A stretch of 64,000 bases of DNA from Siphonodentalium dalli (GCA_032622095.1 CP136061.1:89518983-89582982), one strand, 5' to 3'. Counted from the first letter of the stretch, positions 45,311 to 57,350 are shown. The notes: a model not told the origin generated them from the letters alone. Numbers and translations: made by a program.

Positions 45311-45958
45311 AGATGTTTAACCCATACCTTGGTGATAGCGATTAGCTATAACTGATAACTGGTAAAAAATATGATCACAGTAATACATATATCAGTACCT
45401 AACTTAAAATCAAAAGGTCAAATAATTTGTCTTAAGAAGGGGTTAAAGTAATTGGGGTGGGGAGGAGTCGTTTTAAATCTCATAACTCTGTCCCTATTCA
45501 CACAAGGACCTCTCACTGTGAGATCCAATTGTTTAGCCATTAATAAATTTGACAGATAGGATAAACAATTATTCAGCCATCGCAGGTTGTTTATCTTTAC
45601 CTTCATACAACCACCCCCTAGAGCTATGTAACATATGTCATCACTCAATTAATAACAGATTTTGCTTGGAATGACATCTACTAGTATTAAAGGTATTCTC
45701 ATACTCTGGATATTGGATGTTCACATGGCAATTTATTGATATCATTATATTACATGCAACTATTGCAATAAAATCTTAACATTTTCAATACAGGACATCA
45801 CACCTTATTAATGGAATACAACTAAAACAAATTAGTGTCAATGACAAATTTATTTTTTGAATGAAATAATTTTTTTATTATTATAAAAGTTTTTTAATAT
45901 TTGTTTATGTTAAATTGAGCGAGGAAATTCAATCTAAAAAAATATGATAAATCCAAAT
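45311..45958. other. No gene recognised
   Basis: AT-rich; a 76-codon minus-strand ORF at 45418-45648 is unsupported. Confidence 0.4.
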
Positions 45959-46235
45959 TTCAAATTTAAAAAAAAGAAAGAAGGGTCATAACTCCTTTAA
46001 AATAAATCGGATCAAACCCATATTCAAACTCGAACTGTATTTTGGGATGAGAAACCTATATACAAAATTTGGTTCCGATCAAATAGAAAATGTTAGAGTT
46101 ATCGCATTATACCTAAAGTGTCTGACATACAGACAGATATAGATGGACGGACAGACGAGTGGTCAATCCGAACATTGACGCTATGTGTACCATACTATGG
46201 TATAGGTACATATAAAAAGTTTTATCTCATGCAGA
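45959..46235. repeat. Pearl-like element, one core unit with ACAG/ACGG tail
   Basis: GGGTCATAACTCCTTTAAAA, AAACCCATATTCAAACTCG, then CATACAGACAGATATAGATG and GACGAGTGGTCAATCCG. Same family as 47222-47785. Confidence 0.7.
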
Positions 46236-46562
46236 GTACAGGAAAAATACATCAAACCTGGTGTGCCCCTTTAATTTTTCAATTCACATATGTAATCAAT
46301 TGAAATCAATGTCGAAAAAGCTTTCCATTAATACATAGATAAAACAAACTAGACCTACAGTACTAAAAGTGTTATGAACAATTATTTTGTTCCCATAGAC
46401 TGATACAGAGCTCTCAAGTTTTTAAAACTTTGAAAACCAAAGTTGTCTTCCCATGCAACCAATAAAATTCCAATGGTAATGCTATTAAACAATGAAACCA
46501 GATTATGCCTTTAAGATGAAATTTAAATAACCATGCATATAAAATATAATAGTATAAACATT

Positions 46563-47030
46563 CCACCTATGATATAATAATAATGTATAGCATTTGTAAA
46601 GCGCCTTTCCCATGAGGCCCAAAGCGCTCAAAGTTTTACAATTATTACCCTGATGAGCCTGAACATTCAGTAACCATCTACTGCTCCCCGGGGACAGGGG
46701 GAGGTACAGCCGGGAGTATGCGAGGATACCATATGGCTAGCATACTGACAAGATCTTTCACTGCTCATTATCAGGTACCCTTGTAATGCATGGGTGGTAC
46801 AAAGCAGACACAGTACGAGCGACCTTGCTCAAGGGTCACAATTGGCGCGAGATTCAAACAGTGTACAATCCAACAATTGCACATCGCTCAAGTCGGCCAA
46901 GCCACTGCTGTGTGGAAACTCATAACAGACCACCAGCCAGCCGCGAACTCGCCTCGCTGTGTTGACAGCGAAGACAAGTCCAACGCGCTAACCACTGGAC
47001 CACGGAGCTCCACGGAGAGATACTTATAGA
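46563..47030 (-). mobile_element. tRNA-derived SINE, about 465 bp
   Basis: On the minus strand the 5' end carries an A-box-like TGGTCCAGTGGTTAGCGCG (about 46984-47002) and, some 40 nt on, a weaker B-box-like GCGAGTTCGCGGCTGG (about 46936-46951). The 3' end is GCGCTTTACAAATGCTATAC followed by ATTATTATTAT. Internal Pol III boxes with a simple-repeat 3' tail define a SINE. The parent tRNA cannot be named from this copy. Confidence 0.75.
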
Positions 47031-47221
47031 GTATAAATTATATCTGATACAGCCAACACATCTCCTAGCAGTTAATTAACTCAATACAAGAGAGAACCAA
47101 CTTCATGGTATTGTAACTGAATACTATCTCTGTGTGAGAAGACAACTTCATAGCATCCTGAACCTGATTTATTAGATACTATCTAGACAGTGCCACCTGT
47201 GTATCTTTGACATATTTTAGC

Positions 47222-47785
47222 GATGAATAAAATAATCAAAGGGCCATAACTCCAGTAAAAAGTACCGGATCAAACCCATATTCGAACTCGATCTGTATTT
47301 TGAGTTGAGAAACTCACATACAAAATTTGGTTCCTATCAGTTGAAAAATTTATGATTTATCGAAGCATTCATGAATTCTATGTCAAAGGGCCATAACTCC
47401 ATTAAAAAATATCGAATCAAACCCATATTCGAACTCGATATGTATTTTGGGTTGAGCAACTCACATACCAAATTTGATTATGGTCAGATAATTTCTTTTT
47501 GAGTTATGGCAGCATGCATAAATTCTAAGTTGAAAAAGGGCCATAACTCCGTAAAAAAAACTCGGATCAAACCCATATTCGAACTCGATCTGTATTTGGT
47601 GCTGAGAAATTCATATACAAAATTTGGTTCCGATCAGATAGAAAATATTTCAGTTATTGCACCATGCGTAAAGTGTCTACAGACAGACAGACAGACAGAC
47701 GGACGGACTAACGACGAGTGGTCAATCCGGGCAACGACACTATGTTTACCATACTATGGTATGGGTAAACATAAAAACCAATGAA
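47222..47785. repeat. Pearl-like element, three ~150-bp units and (ACAG)n(ACGG)n tail
   Basis: GGGCCATAACTCC at 47241, 47388 and 47539, each followed by AAACCCATATTCGAACTCGA. The microsatellite at 47681-47708 (ACAG, then ACGG) and a terminal hairpin-like TACCATACTATGGTA (about 47747) follow. Confidence 0.75.
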
Positions 47786-47945
47786 CACCAAACAAGAGTG
47801 TACACCAATATAACAATAAAATGATTTTGTAGGGCACAATGAACAATTGCAATGCCGAGCGTGGCATATACCGAGTCGCTCAGTCGAGAGAGTGGGCAAT
47901 AGATGGACATTTTTAATCCAAAAAGTTGATATTATTTCCCCTTAA

Positions 47946-48320
47946 CACTTTCAGTGCCAGGTACGATTTTTGTATCAACCCATATACCCTGTGCCAATGC
48001 ATTCTCTTATATATGCGAGTCGACCATAGGTCGCCTCGCATATATAAGAGAATGCATTGGCCTAACAATTTTTCATCATTTGTTATTATTTTTTACAATT
48101 TTAATAATTTTTTCTTTTATTCTTTAACAGACTTATTTTGTAGATTTAGTGCCAGGGAATCTTACATTTTTCATGGGCATCAAAATTATTACTATGAATA
48201 CTTGGTGATAGTTTTGAGTTATAACATGCCCCTAAGGTTTTAACCAGTTTGTTTTTAAATTCGCTATAGCATGCTTAAGCATACCCAAATAATAAAAATC
48301 TAAAAAAACAAAACAAAAAG
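47946..48320. mobile_element. Family B TTAA element (B3), right end decayed
   Basis: TTAA at 47942-47945, then CACTTTCAGTGCCAG; palindrome at about 47995-48062; interior shared with B2. The right end is only AAAAAGGGTTTAAA. Confidence 0.7.
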
Positions 48321-48604
48321 GGTTTAAAAAAAAAAGCACAACCAAATCCGATAATCCATGCTCAAGGTACAAACTGAAATGTTTGTTATGGATGGAAGGA
48401 TGGATGGACAGAGGTCTCCACTATGTACCCCCGAATACTCCTTCGGACGGTTGGGAGCATAATAATAGACCAGTCCAGTATATAGTTTTATAACTGAATG
48501 GGAGAATCCATTTAGTATAGAAAGGGTTGATACTTAGGGAACATGGTAATAATGTCAGGAAGCAAAAATAAAAATATTCACTAACACCCAGGGTTCAAGC
48601 TGTG
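48321..48604. other. Short repeat remnant, no gene
   Basis: GGATGGAAGGATGGATGGAC and a CCCCCGAATACTCCTTCGGA stretch, resembling the end of a pearl-like element. Confidence 0.45.
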
Positions 48605-48693
48605 CAGTAATACCCTAAATAATCGACTCCTTAACCTCAGCAGAATTATGGGTAATTTTAGGATTTAATCGGAAACATGGCTTGTTGCCATTA
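48605..48693. mobile_element. Family E fragment (E8)
   Basis: Left arm only: CAGTAATACCCTAAATAATC to ATGGCTTGTTGCCATT. Confidence 0.75.
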
Positions 48694-49204
48694 GCTGCTA
48701 CATGTAGCTATAGAATGGTGTACTTTTTTAACCCTTTGAACCTGTAACACTGATATTTCAGTGCAAACGAACAGTGTCTATATCCTGTAACACCGATATA
48801 GCGGTGCAGCGACGAGATGAGTCGATAGCAAATTTATAATATAGTATAAACAGTGTCAGACCAACTACTTTATATTTAAATTACCCTCGCGTTCATTAAT
48901 CAGTGTTCTGCCACATACGGGGAAGGGTCTTTTGCATATCAAGTTGATTATTCGCGCATGCGCAGAGCAGTGCAATGGAAATGAATGATTTATAGCATAC
49001 TTATACATGACAGACCCACTAATGACCCCATACATGTCAGCGGTGGCCAGGGTGTGTATGTGGAATGGTTGCCCGCCAGTATCGGGTAGGAATATATGCG
49101 CATGCACATAGCACAGGCTATAATTCACAAAAACATGCGTTTTTAAGCGAAATGTGGCATTATATATAATTGCATGTTTCACATGTTTGTATAATGGACA
49201 CATT

Positions 49205-49740
49205 TTCCTCCCAATTCTGGGTAGTTGCCTAGTAACTGTTACTAAGGAGATATTAGGTGTCAAAGTCTCCCGATCTAATAATGATCAGCAGTCCACGCAT
49301 AAAATGCCTACAGAGTTTCAGACATAACATAACCAACACCATGCAACTAGACACTGTCTAAATACAGGCAAAAATTACACTAATGGTTAGTGCAATGGTG
49401 TCATTCGATCATTTGTGGTATTTGCTTAGCAACTTTTGCTGCCCTTAAATAAGACATTTGGTTCACCCTTCTGGTTGGGTATATCTAAAATTTCACATTA
49501 GGGTATTACCTGCATCGAAAACGTAATCACTGACGTTGAAATACAATGCTCAAATTGCATTTTCCAGTCAATTCAGGGTAATTGCTCTAGCAACCGTTAC
49601 TAAGGAGTTGCCACGTGGCAAATTCTCCTGATCTAATAATGATCAGTGATCCATGGGGGACAAACCTGTAAAGTTTCAGACCTGTATGTGTCACAATTTA
49701 AAGATAACCAACATCACGTGATAATACACTGTTTAATTTA
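49205..49740. repeat. Tandem duplication, about 355 bp apart
   Basis: CAATTC.GGGTA, GTTACTAAGGAG and GATCTAATAATGATCAG occur near 49210-49285 and again near 49568-49645, followed in both by GTTTCAGAC. The 132-codon minus-strand ORF overlapping the first copy is not kept in the second. Confidence 0.75.
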
Positions 49741-49861
49741 AAGGAAAATACCACTGGGAGCCCCGGGTCAGGGTGTCGATCACTGTGTGGCGGCGTCAAG
49801 GTTCAAAGATTTAATCAAGTGAATACAATACTGCTTCGTGGTTTCAAAATAAGACAATGTA

Positions 49862-50008
49862 CAGTAATGCCCTAAATAATCGACTCCTTAACTACAGCAG
49901 AACTGAGAGTTTCTGATGAATAGCAACAAGCCATATTTCCGACTAAATCCTTAAAAATTACCCATAATTCTGCTGTAGTTAAGGAGTCGATTATTTAGGA
50001 CATTACTG
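49862..50008. mobile_element. Family E palindromic TA element (E9), left arm shortened
   Basis: CAGTAATGCCCTAAATAATC at the left, TTTAGGACATTACTG at the right; TA flanks; the left inner arm is deleted. Confidence 0.8.
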
Positions 50009-50027
50009 TAGCATAATGAGTGCTCAC

Positions 50028-50466
50028 CAAGCCTGCAAATAGTGTGTCTGTCAATTGCAGAATGAGATCCCGAGATGGTGAATTTAGTGATGCAATCCCA
50101 CATAGCAGGCTAGCATCACTAAATTCACCTTCTGGGGACATCATTCAGCTTAGGCATCATCTTCTGGGAAGTATGTCTCAAATTAACATTTTTTAAAGTT
50201 ACTTTTTCCCTTCTGGGAAGTTTCTATTTTCCCTAATTTGCAAAATATAAAATGCATAATCGAGGTGCCCAATGGGTGAACATCACCAACTTCAACTGTG
50301 GAAATTCAATCTGATCCAAGGTCTCCCATAGCAGTTAAGACCTAAGCAGAATGATGTACACAGAGGGTGAATTTGGTGATGATGGCCCACTATGCGGGAT
50401 AGCGTCACTAAATTCACCCTCTGGGGACCTCATTCTGCAAATGACAGGCACACTAAACTCAGACTT
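50028..50466. mobile_element. Family D long variant (D7)
   Basis: Hairpins at about 50050-50155 and 50350-50450 enclose interior sequence shared with 42660-42840 in inverse orientation (TTCTGGGAAGT, AATTTGCAAAAT). No clear duplication. Confidence 0.75.
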
Positions 50467-50560
50467 GAATTGTACATGGTTTATCCAGCAGTAACAGTAC
50501 ATCCTAATTCCATAACCAAATTATAATCACATGATGTAAAATTAAACAAATATTATTTAA

Positions 50561-50951
50561 CCCTTTACCCAACAAACCGGCCAAAACCGGCCAAATAAAG
50601 CTTCAACAGCCTAAAATATCTTCGGTCTGTCTCAATAGAACCATACAAATATGGATATCATTGGAATCGGCTCCTTGACCACATTGTGATAGTTACAGTT
50701 ATGCCCTGTGCCAATGCATTCTCTTATATATGCGAGTCGACCATAGGTCGCCTCGCATATATAAGAGAATGCATTGGCCTAAAAAAAATCTTTTTTTAAC
50801 ACTTTTTACCATTTTTCTTACATTCTTTAACAATTTTATAATTTTGAATGTGTTAATCCAATGCATTCTCTTATATATGCGAGGCGACCTATGGTCGACT
50901 CGCATATATAAGAGAATGCATTGGCACAGGGCCGTTCTGTTGGGTAAAGGG
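50561..50951. mobile_element. Family A TTAA element (A6), complete
   Basis: TTAA at 50557-50560 and 50952-50955; 391 bp; ends CCCTTTACCCAACAAACC and GTTCTGTTGGGTAAAGGG; two palindromes. The cleanest reference copy of family A in the window. Confidence 0.92.
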
Positions 50952-51239
50952 TTAAACAGCTACCACCCATCAAAGAATTTTTTGACAAAAATATTAATAG
51001 GAACAAAAATCATTCAGTGTTAATTTAATCGTCAAACTGTCACAAACAGCATCAGCCAGAACAAGTTCAAGGTCACATTTCCTTCTGAATTTCCAAACCC
51101 ACCGTTAATAACAAGAAATTAAAGAGTCAATGACACTGAAGCTCAACTTGGATAGGGGCTAATATAAAATGTTACAGTTAATGAGGCGATAATGATTGCA
51201 TATGGTTTTATTCAGACAGCTTCTTATTTAAGACGCGAA

Positions 51240-51440
51240 TAATGTGACAATAACGGGCCAATGCTGGACACGAACTTTATATTTCACAATTTATGCTTGT
51301 ATATTACCCATTGATTTCCATACCATGTTATATGTCTGTTTTTTTCTTTATTTTTTGTATGTGTATATGTACATGTATATTGCCATACCCGAATGTATTT
51401 GTTTGTGGTCGTGCAATAAAGATCTATCTATCTATCTATG
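51240..51440 (+). mobile_element. Probable 3' end of a non-LTR element
   Basis: A T/G-rich non-coding stretch ends in CAATAAAGATCTATCTATC with a short TCTA run, a tail typical of some invertebrate LINE and SINE 3' ends. No coding part is attached. Confidence 0.45.
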
Positions 51441-51469
51441 GTTGGTACGTCTCTGTATTCTAGAGGTCA

Positions 51470-52045
51470 TCCCAAGGATCCATATGAAGTTAGGTGATGA
51501 TTGGATGTCGGATGTGGCATGTAGGGTGTGCCAATGGATTTAGTCATTCAAAGAGTAAATTCCAAGATGGCTGCTAGCAGCCACGTTTTTTAATAGAATT
51601 CGGAAAAAATGGTAAACTCCCATTTAGAGGTCACCCCGAGGAAACATATGAAGTTTGGTGACAGTCACATGAGGGATGTGACCTGTATGGAGTGCCAAAC
51701 GATTTAGTGATGCAAAGAGTAAAATCCAAGATAGCTCCCATCCAGAGGTGATCCCAAACAACCTGTATATTTGCAAAACATTTCACTCTTAATTGTGGTT
51801 TGCATGGTGTGTCAAATGTGAACTCCAATATGGCCACTGGCGGCAATGTTTTTTAACAGAATTTAGAAAAAAAGGTAAGCTCGAATCTAGAGGTCATCCC
51901 TAAGATCCGTATGAAGTTTGGTGACAGTCGGATGAGAGATGTGGCCTATAGGGTGTGCTAATGAAAATTGTTGATGGAGCACATCGACGGACGACCAACC
52001 CATGGCAATAGCTCAAACTTAACTTTGTCAAGTTGAGCTAAAAAA
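51470..52045. repeat. Pearl-like element, three diverged units
   Basis: TATGAAGTT.GGTGA...TTGGATG-type phrases near 51484, 51648 and 51911, AATTCCAAGATGGCTGCTAG at 51561, and the tail CAATAGCTCAAACTTAACTT with GTTGAGCTAAA. Confidence 0.65.
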
Positions 52046-52274
52046 GCTTTAAGCAAAACACTCTGTAAAAACGTCACCAAATCAAGAAAATAAAAATTCT
52101 CTCACATATCATCTACTATATCTAGTTGTGTAACCTGTTAATATATGAGAAATGTCATCAAGTTTGGATGGTCAGAAGTACAAAAGTGTGAGTGAGGGAA
52201 TTATTATATTATTTATACTCTGTCTTGTGAAACATGCATCTTGATGTGTGAGAATATCATCCATTGAGTAGCAT

Positions 52275-52525
52275 CAAGCCTTGAAATAGGGTGTCTGTCA
52301 TTTGCAGAATGAGGTCCACAGAGGGTGAATTTAGTGATGCTCTCCCGCATAGCTGGCTTGCATCACCAAACTCACCCTCTGCATGGCCTTATCTGAGGTG
52401 TAAGCAGAATGAGGTTCCCAGAGGGTGAATTTGTTGATGCTAGCCCGCTATGCGGGGTAGCATCACTAAATTCACCCTCTGGGGACCTCATTCTGCAAAT
52501 GACAGACACACTATTTCAAGGCTTG
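52275..52525. mobile_element. Family D double-hairpin element (D4), 8-bp TSD
   Basis: Flanks AGTAGCAT on both sides; ends CAAGCCTTGAAATAGGGTG and inverse; two hairpins. Confidence 0.9.
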
Positions 52526-52566
52526 AGTAGCATCCAGGACTTGATATTCAGTGACTTCCCTAAAAT

Positions 52567-52912
52567 GATATTTTAAAAAATATAATATATATTTCCTTAA
52601 AGAAAGCCTGAACACTGAACTATATGGATCGATGTCCTGCGTTTGTAAACCATAGCAGAAAAGGGTTAACTTTTTGGTCGCCTACGGTAACTAATGGTCA
52701 GTGGCTTGCCTCGGTATCAGTCACGCATGCGCAGTCACAATATAATTCACTGTACAGATTGAATTAGCCAGTTTATTTTCAACTCAATCAGAAGATTGGC
52801 GAGTCGCGGGGTTGGGAATGGCACCGCCATGGGAGGGCCCTATGATAGTTCAGTGTTCAGGCTTTCTTTAAGGAAATATATATTATATTTTTAAAAATAT
52901 CATATTTCCGCC
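52567..52912. repeat. Inverted-repeat unit at left end of the large element
   Basis: GGAAATATATATTATATTTT and AAGAAAGCCTGAACACTGAA face each other at 52567-52623 and 52846-52912. The loop holds the 170-bp sequence that is also the inner right arm of the large element. Confidence 0.8.
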
Positions 52913-52943
52913 AAAGGAAGCCCTCACACTGAACTATATGGAT

Positions 52944-54375
52944 TAGAATGCAAGCCCAGGAGGAGGCACGAGCAATAAAGTTAATAGCCAAATTTTGAGT
53001 AAAGGTACTCTTCTAAAACAGATTGTACCATATATGAACACTTTAATGAATCTGTTAGGATTATTTACGTGAAATAACTCATATAGTTAGAGTGCTATAT
53101 TGCTCAAATGTGTACCGCCCCCCTTGTTTTGAAACAAACATCCCATGAGGTGCCATCCAATGCATAGTTGCGAGCGAACCGAGCAAGTATAACGTTAGAA
53201 GAAACTCTTCGTTCCTCTCTGTGTCGTCTTCTTCAGCTGTCTGTTCTAAGGTCCCACCCGTCAAGGTCCCATGATGCAGGATCATGAAGGAAGGAGACTA
53301 ACTCACTCTCCGCCTTAGCGACAGAACGACCTGCAGACGGAGGCCCACTCCATCGATGGCGAGACAACCTAAGTTAACTAACTGCTATTCGCCAAAGAAA
53401 AAGCCAGAGAACCTGATGCCAAATTTGTGGCACAGGGATTGAGTTGAGAACCCATTAGGCCAAACAGGTTGTACAACGATAATGGAGTCAAGCCATCTGA
53501 ACAGAGGGAGCCCTCTCTGAGGTACCTATGCATCACAGGATATCCGACAGAAATCCTGTGATACAAATCTTATGAGTATATAAACAGTCCTTCCCATGAG
53601 GAAAACACACCGAGAGCATTTATTTGCTCCCGTAATGCAGAAGACGGGTGTAATATGGCACCCATACGATACCATAATTGTACATGTAAGTTTGGTTTTT
53701 GCTCAAACCAAAAGTCATTGTGGAATAGACCTATGTCTAGTTACACTTTAATATGCCATAGTTGCACTGAGATGGTAAAGCATCTAAATAAACCTTAAAA
53801 TAGTTCAATATTGAACCAACAATTACAGTCTCCATTAGTATTTTGTGAAGAAGGACGGGTGCGAATTTTAGCACACGTGAATTGAAAATTACGAGTGCAT
53901 ACGGGTTCGAGAGCAATCACTCCCGTCTCCTGGGAAGGACTGATATAAATATATAAAAATGATATAAAAATTATATATCAAGGTGATCTATAAGTCACAA
54001 TGAGATCATTGCAGAAGGCCCTTTGGCTCTTTGACAACTGAAATCAGTTCAAATGATGTACAATGTAATCAGATGATAACCACGGGTAAATTGTCACCAT
54101 GCGGAATATTCAGTTCGGAGCCTCTGCCCAGAACATCATGTCACTTTCCCCCCCAAACATGCAGCAGAACGACCTAGGTGTGTGATATGTTAGTGTGAGG
54201 CATGCAGCAAACTAGGGGAAGACCCCCTCCAAAAAGGCTCGCTGATTAAGGAAACAAATGAAAATTTTTTATCCTCCTAGTAAAGGACACACATCCCTTT
54301 ATAATGTTGTTACTTATTGAATTTTAAGAGCCATGATGGAGAGGAGCTCCCCCGACCTAAGTGGTCCTGTTGAAG
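52944..54375. other. Interior of the large element; no gene recognised
   Basis: A stretch near 53300-53360 (GACAGAACGACCTGCAGACG, GGAGGCCCACTCC) resembles 55315-55370, so the interior is itself partly duplicated. Short minus-strand ORFs at 53079-53566 have normal-looking composition but no known motif. Confidence 0.45.
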
Positions 54376-54379
54376 GCAT

Positions 54380-54790
54380 GTTTAAGGAAAATAGGACAAA
54401 TCCAGCATAGACCAAAGCGAGCAGAGTTGTCAGCATGATCTCAGGCCCTTATGATTGGGCGGCTGGTGCCATGTGGTTGGGATCCCCTCATATGGGTTGG
54501 TCCCTGCCTGCAAGGAAAGGTTTGATGGCTAGTCAAAGAGCTTCCTCGAAAGCTGAGCTGGACAGCGCAAACGTCTTTGCCTGTTTTTATTGTCGAATGT
54601 TGATAGGACAATTCCGGCATATACCGAAGTGCGCAGAGTTGGCAGCATGGTTTCAGGCCCGTATGATCGGGTGCCATAGGGTTGGGATCCACTCGGACTG
54701 GGTGGTCCCCAGCCTGCAAAGAAAGGTCTATAACGCTAGTCAATGAGCTTCCTAGAAAGCTGAGATGGACAGTGCAAACGTCTTTGCCCG
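54380..54790. repeat. Direct duplication, about 215 bp, two copies
   Basis: AGCAGAGTTGTCAGCATG / GCAGAGTTGGCAGCATGG, GGTTGGGATCC and GCGCAAACGTCTTTGCC-type landmarks repeat at an offset of about 215 bp. Confidence 0.85.
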
Positions 54791-55041
54791 CGTTATTGTC
54801 TATTGTCTATAGGCGTCCAGTGCCCTGTTAATTTTATTACCATGTGCCAGATAATCAAATTGATATTGGTAATAGTAGTATGAAGAGCCATGAGATGTAC
54901 TCTGTCGGCCAGGCCATTGGCAGGGTCGTTGTGGCACGTGACAAGAGAAATGCTTTCCATGTAAATGTGCTTCATTCATGTGTGAAGTCTATTGACCAGT
55001 GTGTCAGTCGCGGGTCGTGTCACTTACCTATGAAATGTATA

Positions 55042-55965
55042 TCACAGGTAAGATAGATCGTGTTCTCGATGCATTTTGAAGACGGTGGTACGAGTGCGCA
55101 GGGCGAGCTTGAGAGTACATAGTTCAGTAGGAAGAAGCATATAGATGAGATAATCCGTGGATAGGAAATCACGATCCGCAGCTTCTGCCTTACCGATGCC
55201 AGACTGTGACGACCGAAAAGACCCACAGTCTGACGTATTGTGCGCAGACGGGTCGTCATCGAAAGCCTCAGACGCCTTGGGGTGTAAGGATAGCATGTCG
55301 CTCTATGCCCTAGCGTCGGAACGACCTGCAATAATGGACGACAAAACACTAGAGGGAGGCCCATTCCGGCGATGGCTCAATCGAGGAGTAAATACCTCCC
55401 ATGGAATTTTAAGGCTGATAAACTGAGTTCCAATTTTGGAGTCCAGTGTCGAAATGAAGAATCCCATAGCCATTAGCCAAAACTGGTTTCTTCTGATAAC
55501 CGGAAGGAGGTGGAGCCATCGGACCGGGGTGAGCCCCCCCCCCCAAATGTAGGTGGTCCCGACCAAGCTGAATGTCCTGTCCAAGCAGAACGATGGGTAG
55601 AGGCCATTGCAGCAGAAACCCCAAGACGGCTGAGAGGCAGGCAAGGCCGTGTCTTTATATGGATCGTGACCAAGGGGACCGGGCTTGCTACCTCATGGAT
55701 AGGGCCACTGCCCTATGCCGAAGTCGCCCAGCCGGTGTCGTTACGTTCGCACGCGATTTTGGCAACTTCAGCACACAGAACCGCTTGCGCCGGTGTGGGA
55801 CCAAATGTCCTGGGGGTCCCAAGTACCCCTGCATCGCCACCGGTCGCTTCCCCACTAATTGATTTAATGCCGCGGCATAATCGGGGGAGCGTGAACTGTT
55901 CCTGCCCGAGAAGAGATCCGACCGAGAAATACTACCTGGGAAGGATCCAGAGATGGTGCAAATAA
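55042..55965. other. GC-richer, coding-like patch of unknown origin
   Basis: Overlapping open frames of 84-151 codons on both strands; none carries a motif I can name. The minus-strand frames have low-complexity Ser/Pro/Gly runs such as GGGGSPRSDGSTSF, interrupted by stops, as in a decayed Gag-like or structural ORF. A C10 run at 55538 may be an assembly slip. I do not assign a function. Confidence 0.35.
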
Positions 55966-56229
55966 AGGCTCTATATCATACTAGTAGACTATCTCATCCG
56001 ATTTTCATGTTTAGTTGTTGAATTATTCTTCTCTTAGAAAAATTTGTTGAAATAATGGAGAACCACTTTAATAATTACTATCCCCAGGGTCTCCAGAGTT
56101 TGAGCGCCCAAACCTGTAGCAGGTAGAAAAACATCCCTGGATCCTTCTCAGAAATTTACAAGCCCACCGGTTCAGACCGGCTTGCTGAACCGGCTGGTGT
56201 ATAATCGCAGCTATTGTTCATTAGACCTA

Positions 56230-56560
56230 CCGCCATACTTAAAGTAATTAACCACCAATAACGTGGTGTCACCCAGTTAATATGGCGGTACTATACCGCG
56301 GTATCCTCCAACACCGCGGCACCGATACCGCTTGTTAACGCGAACAAGCATGCGCGAGTAAATACCTCCCCTAAAAGAGTTCCATGAAAATCACCGCGGT
56401 ATTCCACAAAATTAATGCGGTGCCCGCTAAAAGACCACTGTATCATCACCCAATACCGTAACTTCACGCCATGACCGTCTCGATACCGCTACCGTTTATT
56501 ACCGGTATCACCGCGGTCATGACCGGGGTATCACCCCGTTTCTCTGGTCAATCACTTTGA
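56230..56560. repeat. Cluster of ACCGCGGT / ATACCG motifs
   Basis: Within about 300 bp the palindromic core CCGCGG occurs repeatedly (about 56297, 56314, 56393, 56511), with many GATACCG, ACCGGTAT and CGGTATC variants. It is far denser in CpG than the surroundings and can fold extensively. Confidence 0.75.
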
Positions 56561-56645
56561 GAATAGCGGTATATACAAGGTAGCTATTAATCGACATACC
56601 TCTATGACATGGCTACGGTACTACTGTCATATGAAGTTATTGTTA

Positions 56646-57350
56646 TGCATGTGACATTGATAAACCAAGATCTAATCAACTGTCAGTATTCTTGGGTAGA
56701 TTGTAATCAACTTCAAGGTCAAACGTGATTAACACATCTGGATCATTTGTATTGAAACATAGTATTATGTGAAAGCACGTTGTTCATAACATGACGAGAG
56801 ATAGCGTCAGTAGCGATGGAATTATTGTTAAATAAATTTCCACGCATTAAAACGTCAAAATAATTCCCACGAAATTATGATATTTCCGGCGGAGAATCAC
56901 GTGGCATTTTTGATATCTGACAAATTCAATCATACCTTATAGGTGCTATAATAATTCCATAGATGTATTTCTCACAATAATCTGTGCGCCTCGTAAGGCC
57001 TTGAAATGGTATCTGGTTTTGACATTGATAAACCAAGATGTTAATGTTATCAACTTTAAGTTCGAATGTGACCAACACATCTGGATCAGTGGTATAGAAC
57101 CATAAAACAACAAAGTATTATGAGAAAGAATGTTGTTCATAACATTATGATAGATAGCGTCAGTAGCGATGGTAATTATTGCTAAATAAATGTCCACGCG
57201 TAAATAAATTCCCACGAAATTAGGAGACTTCCGTTAGCGACTCACGTGGCATTTTTTATATCTGACAAATTATATCATACCTTATAGGTTCTATAATAAT
57301 TACATAGATGAATTGTTCACAGTAGTCTATGCGCCTCGTAAGGCCTTGAA
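56646..57350. repeat. Tandem duplication, about 375-bp unit, two copies
   Basis: TGACATTGATAAACCAAGAT occurs at 56651 and 57021. Both copies continue through ATAGCGTCAGTAGCGATGG, CACGTGGCATTTTT and CGCCTCGTAAGGCCTTGAAA. Confidence 0.9.

Noticed and set aside
46981-47005. A functional tRNA gene
   Set aside because: The A-box is good but the B-box is weak and no cloverleaf can be closed. The simple-repeat tail shows it is a SINE head.
48865-49263. 132-codon minus-strand ORF
   Set aside because: It overlaps a tandem duplication whose second copy does not keep the frame, and it shows no motif.
55042-55965. Host or viral gene in the GC-rich patch
   Set aside because: Frames on both strands are of similar length, none has a recognisable motif and stops interrupt the best one. 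I list it only as coding-like sequence.
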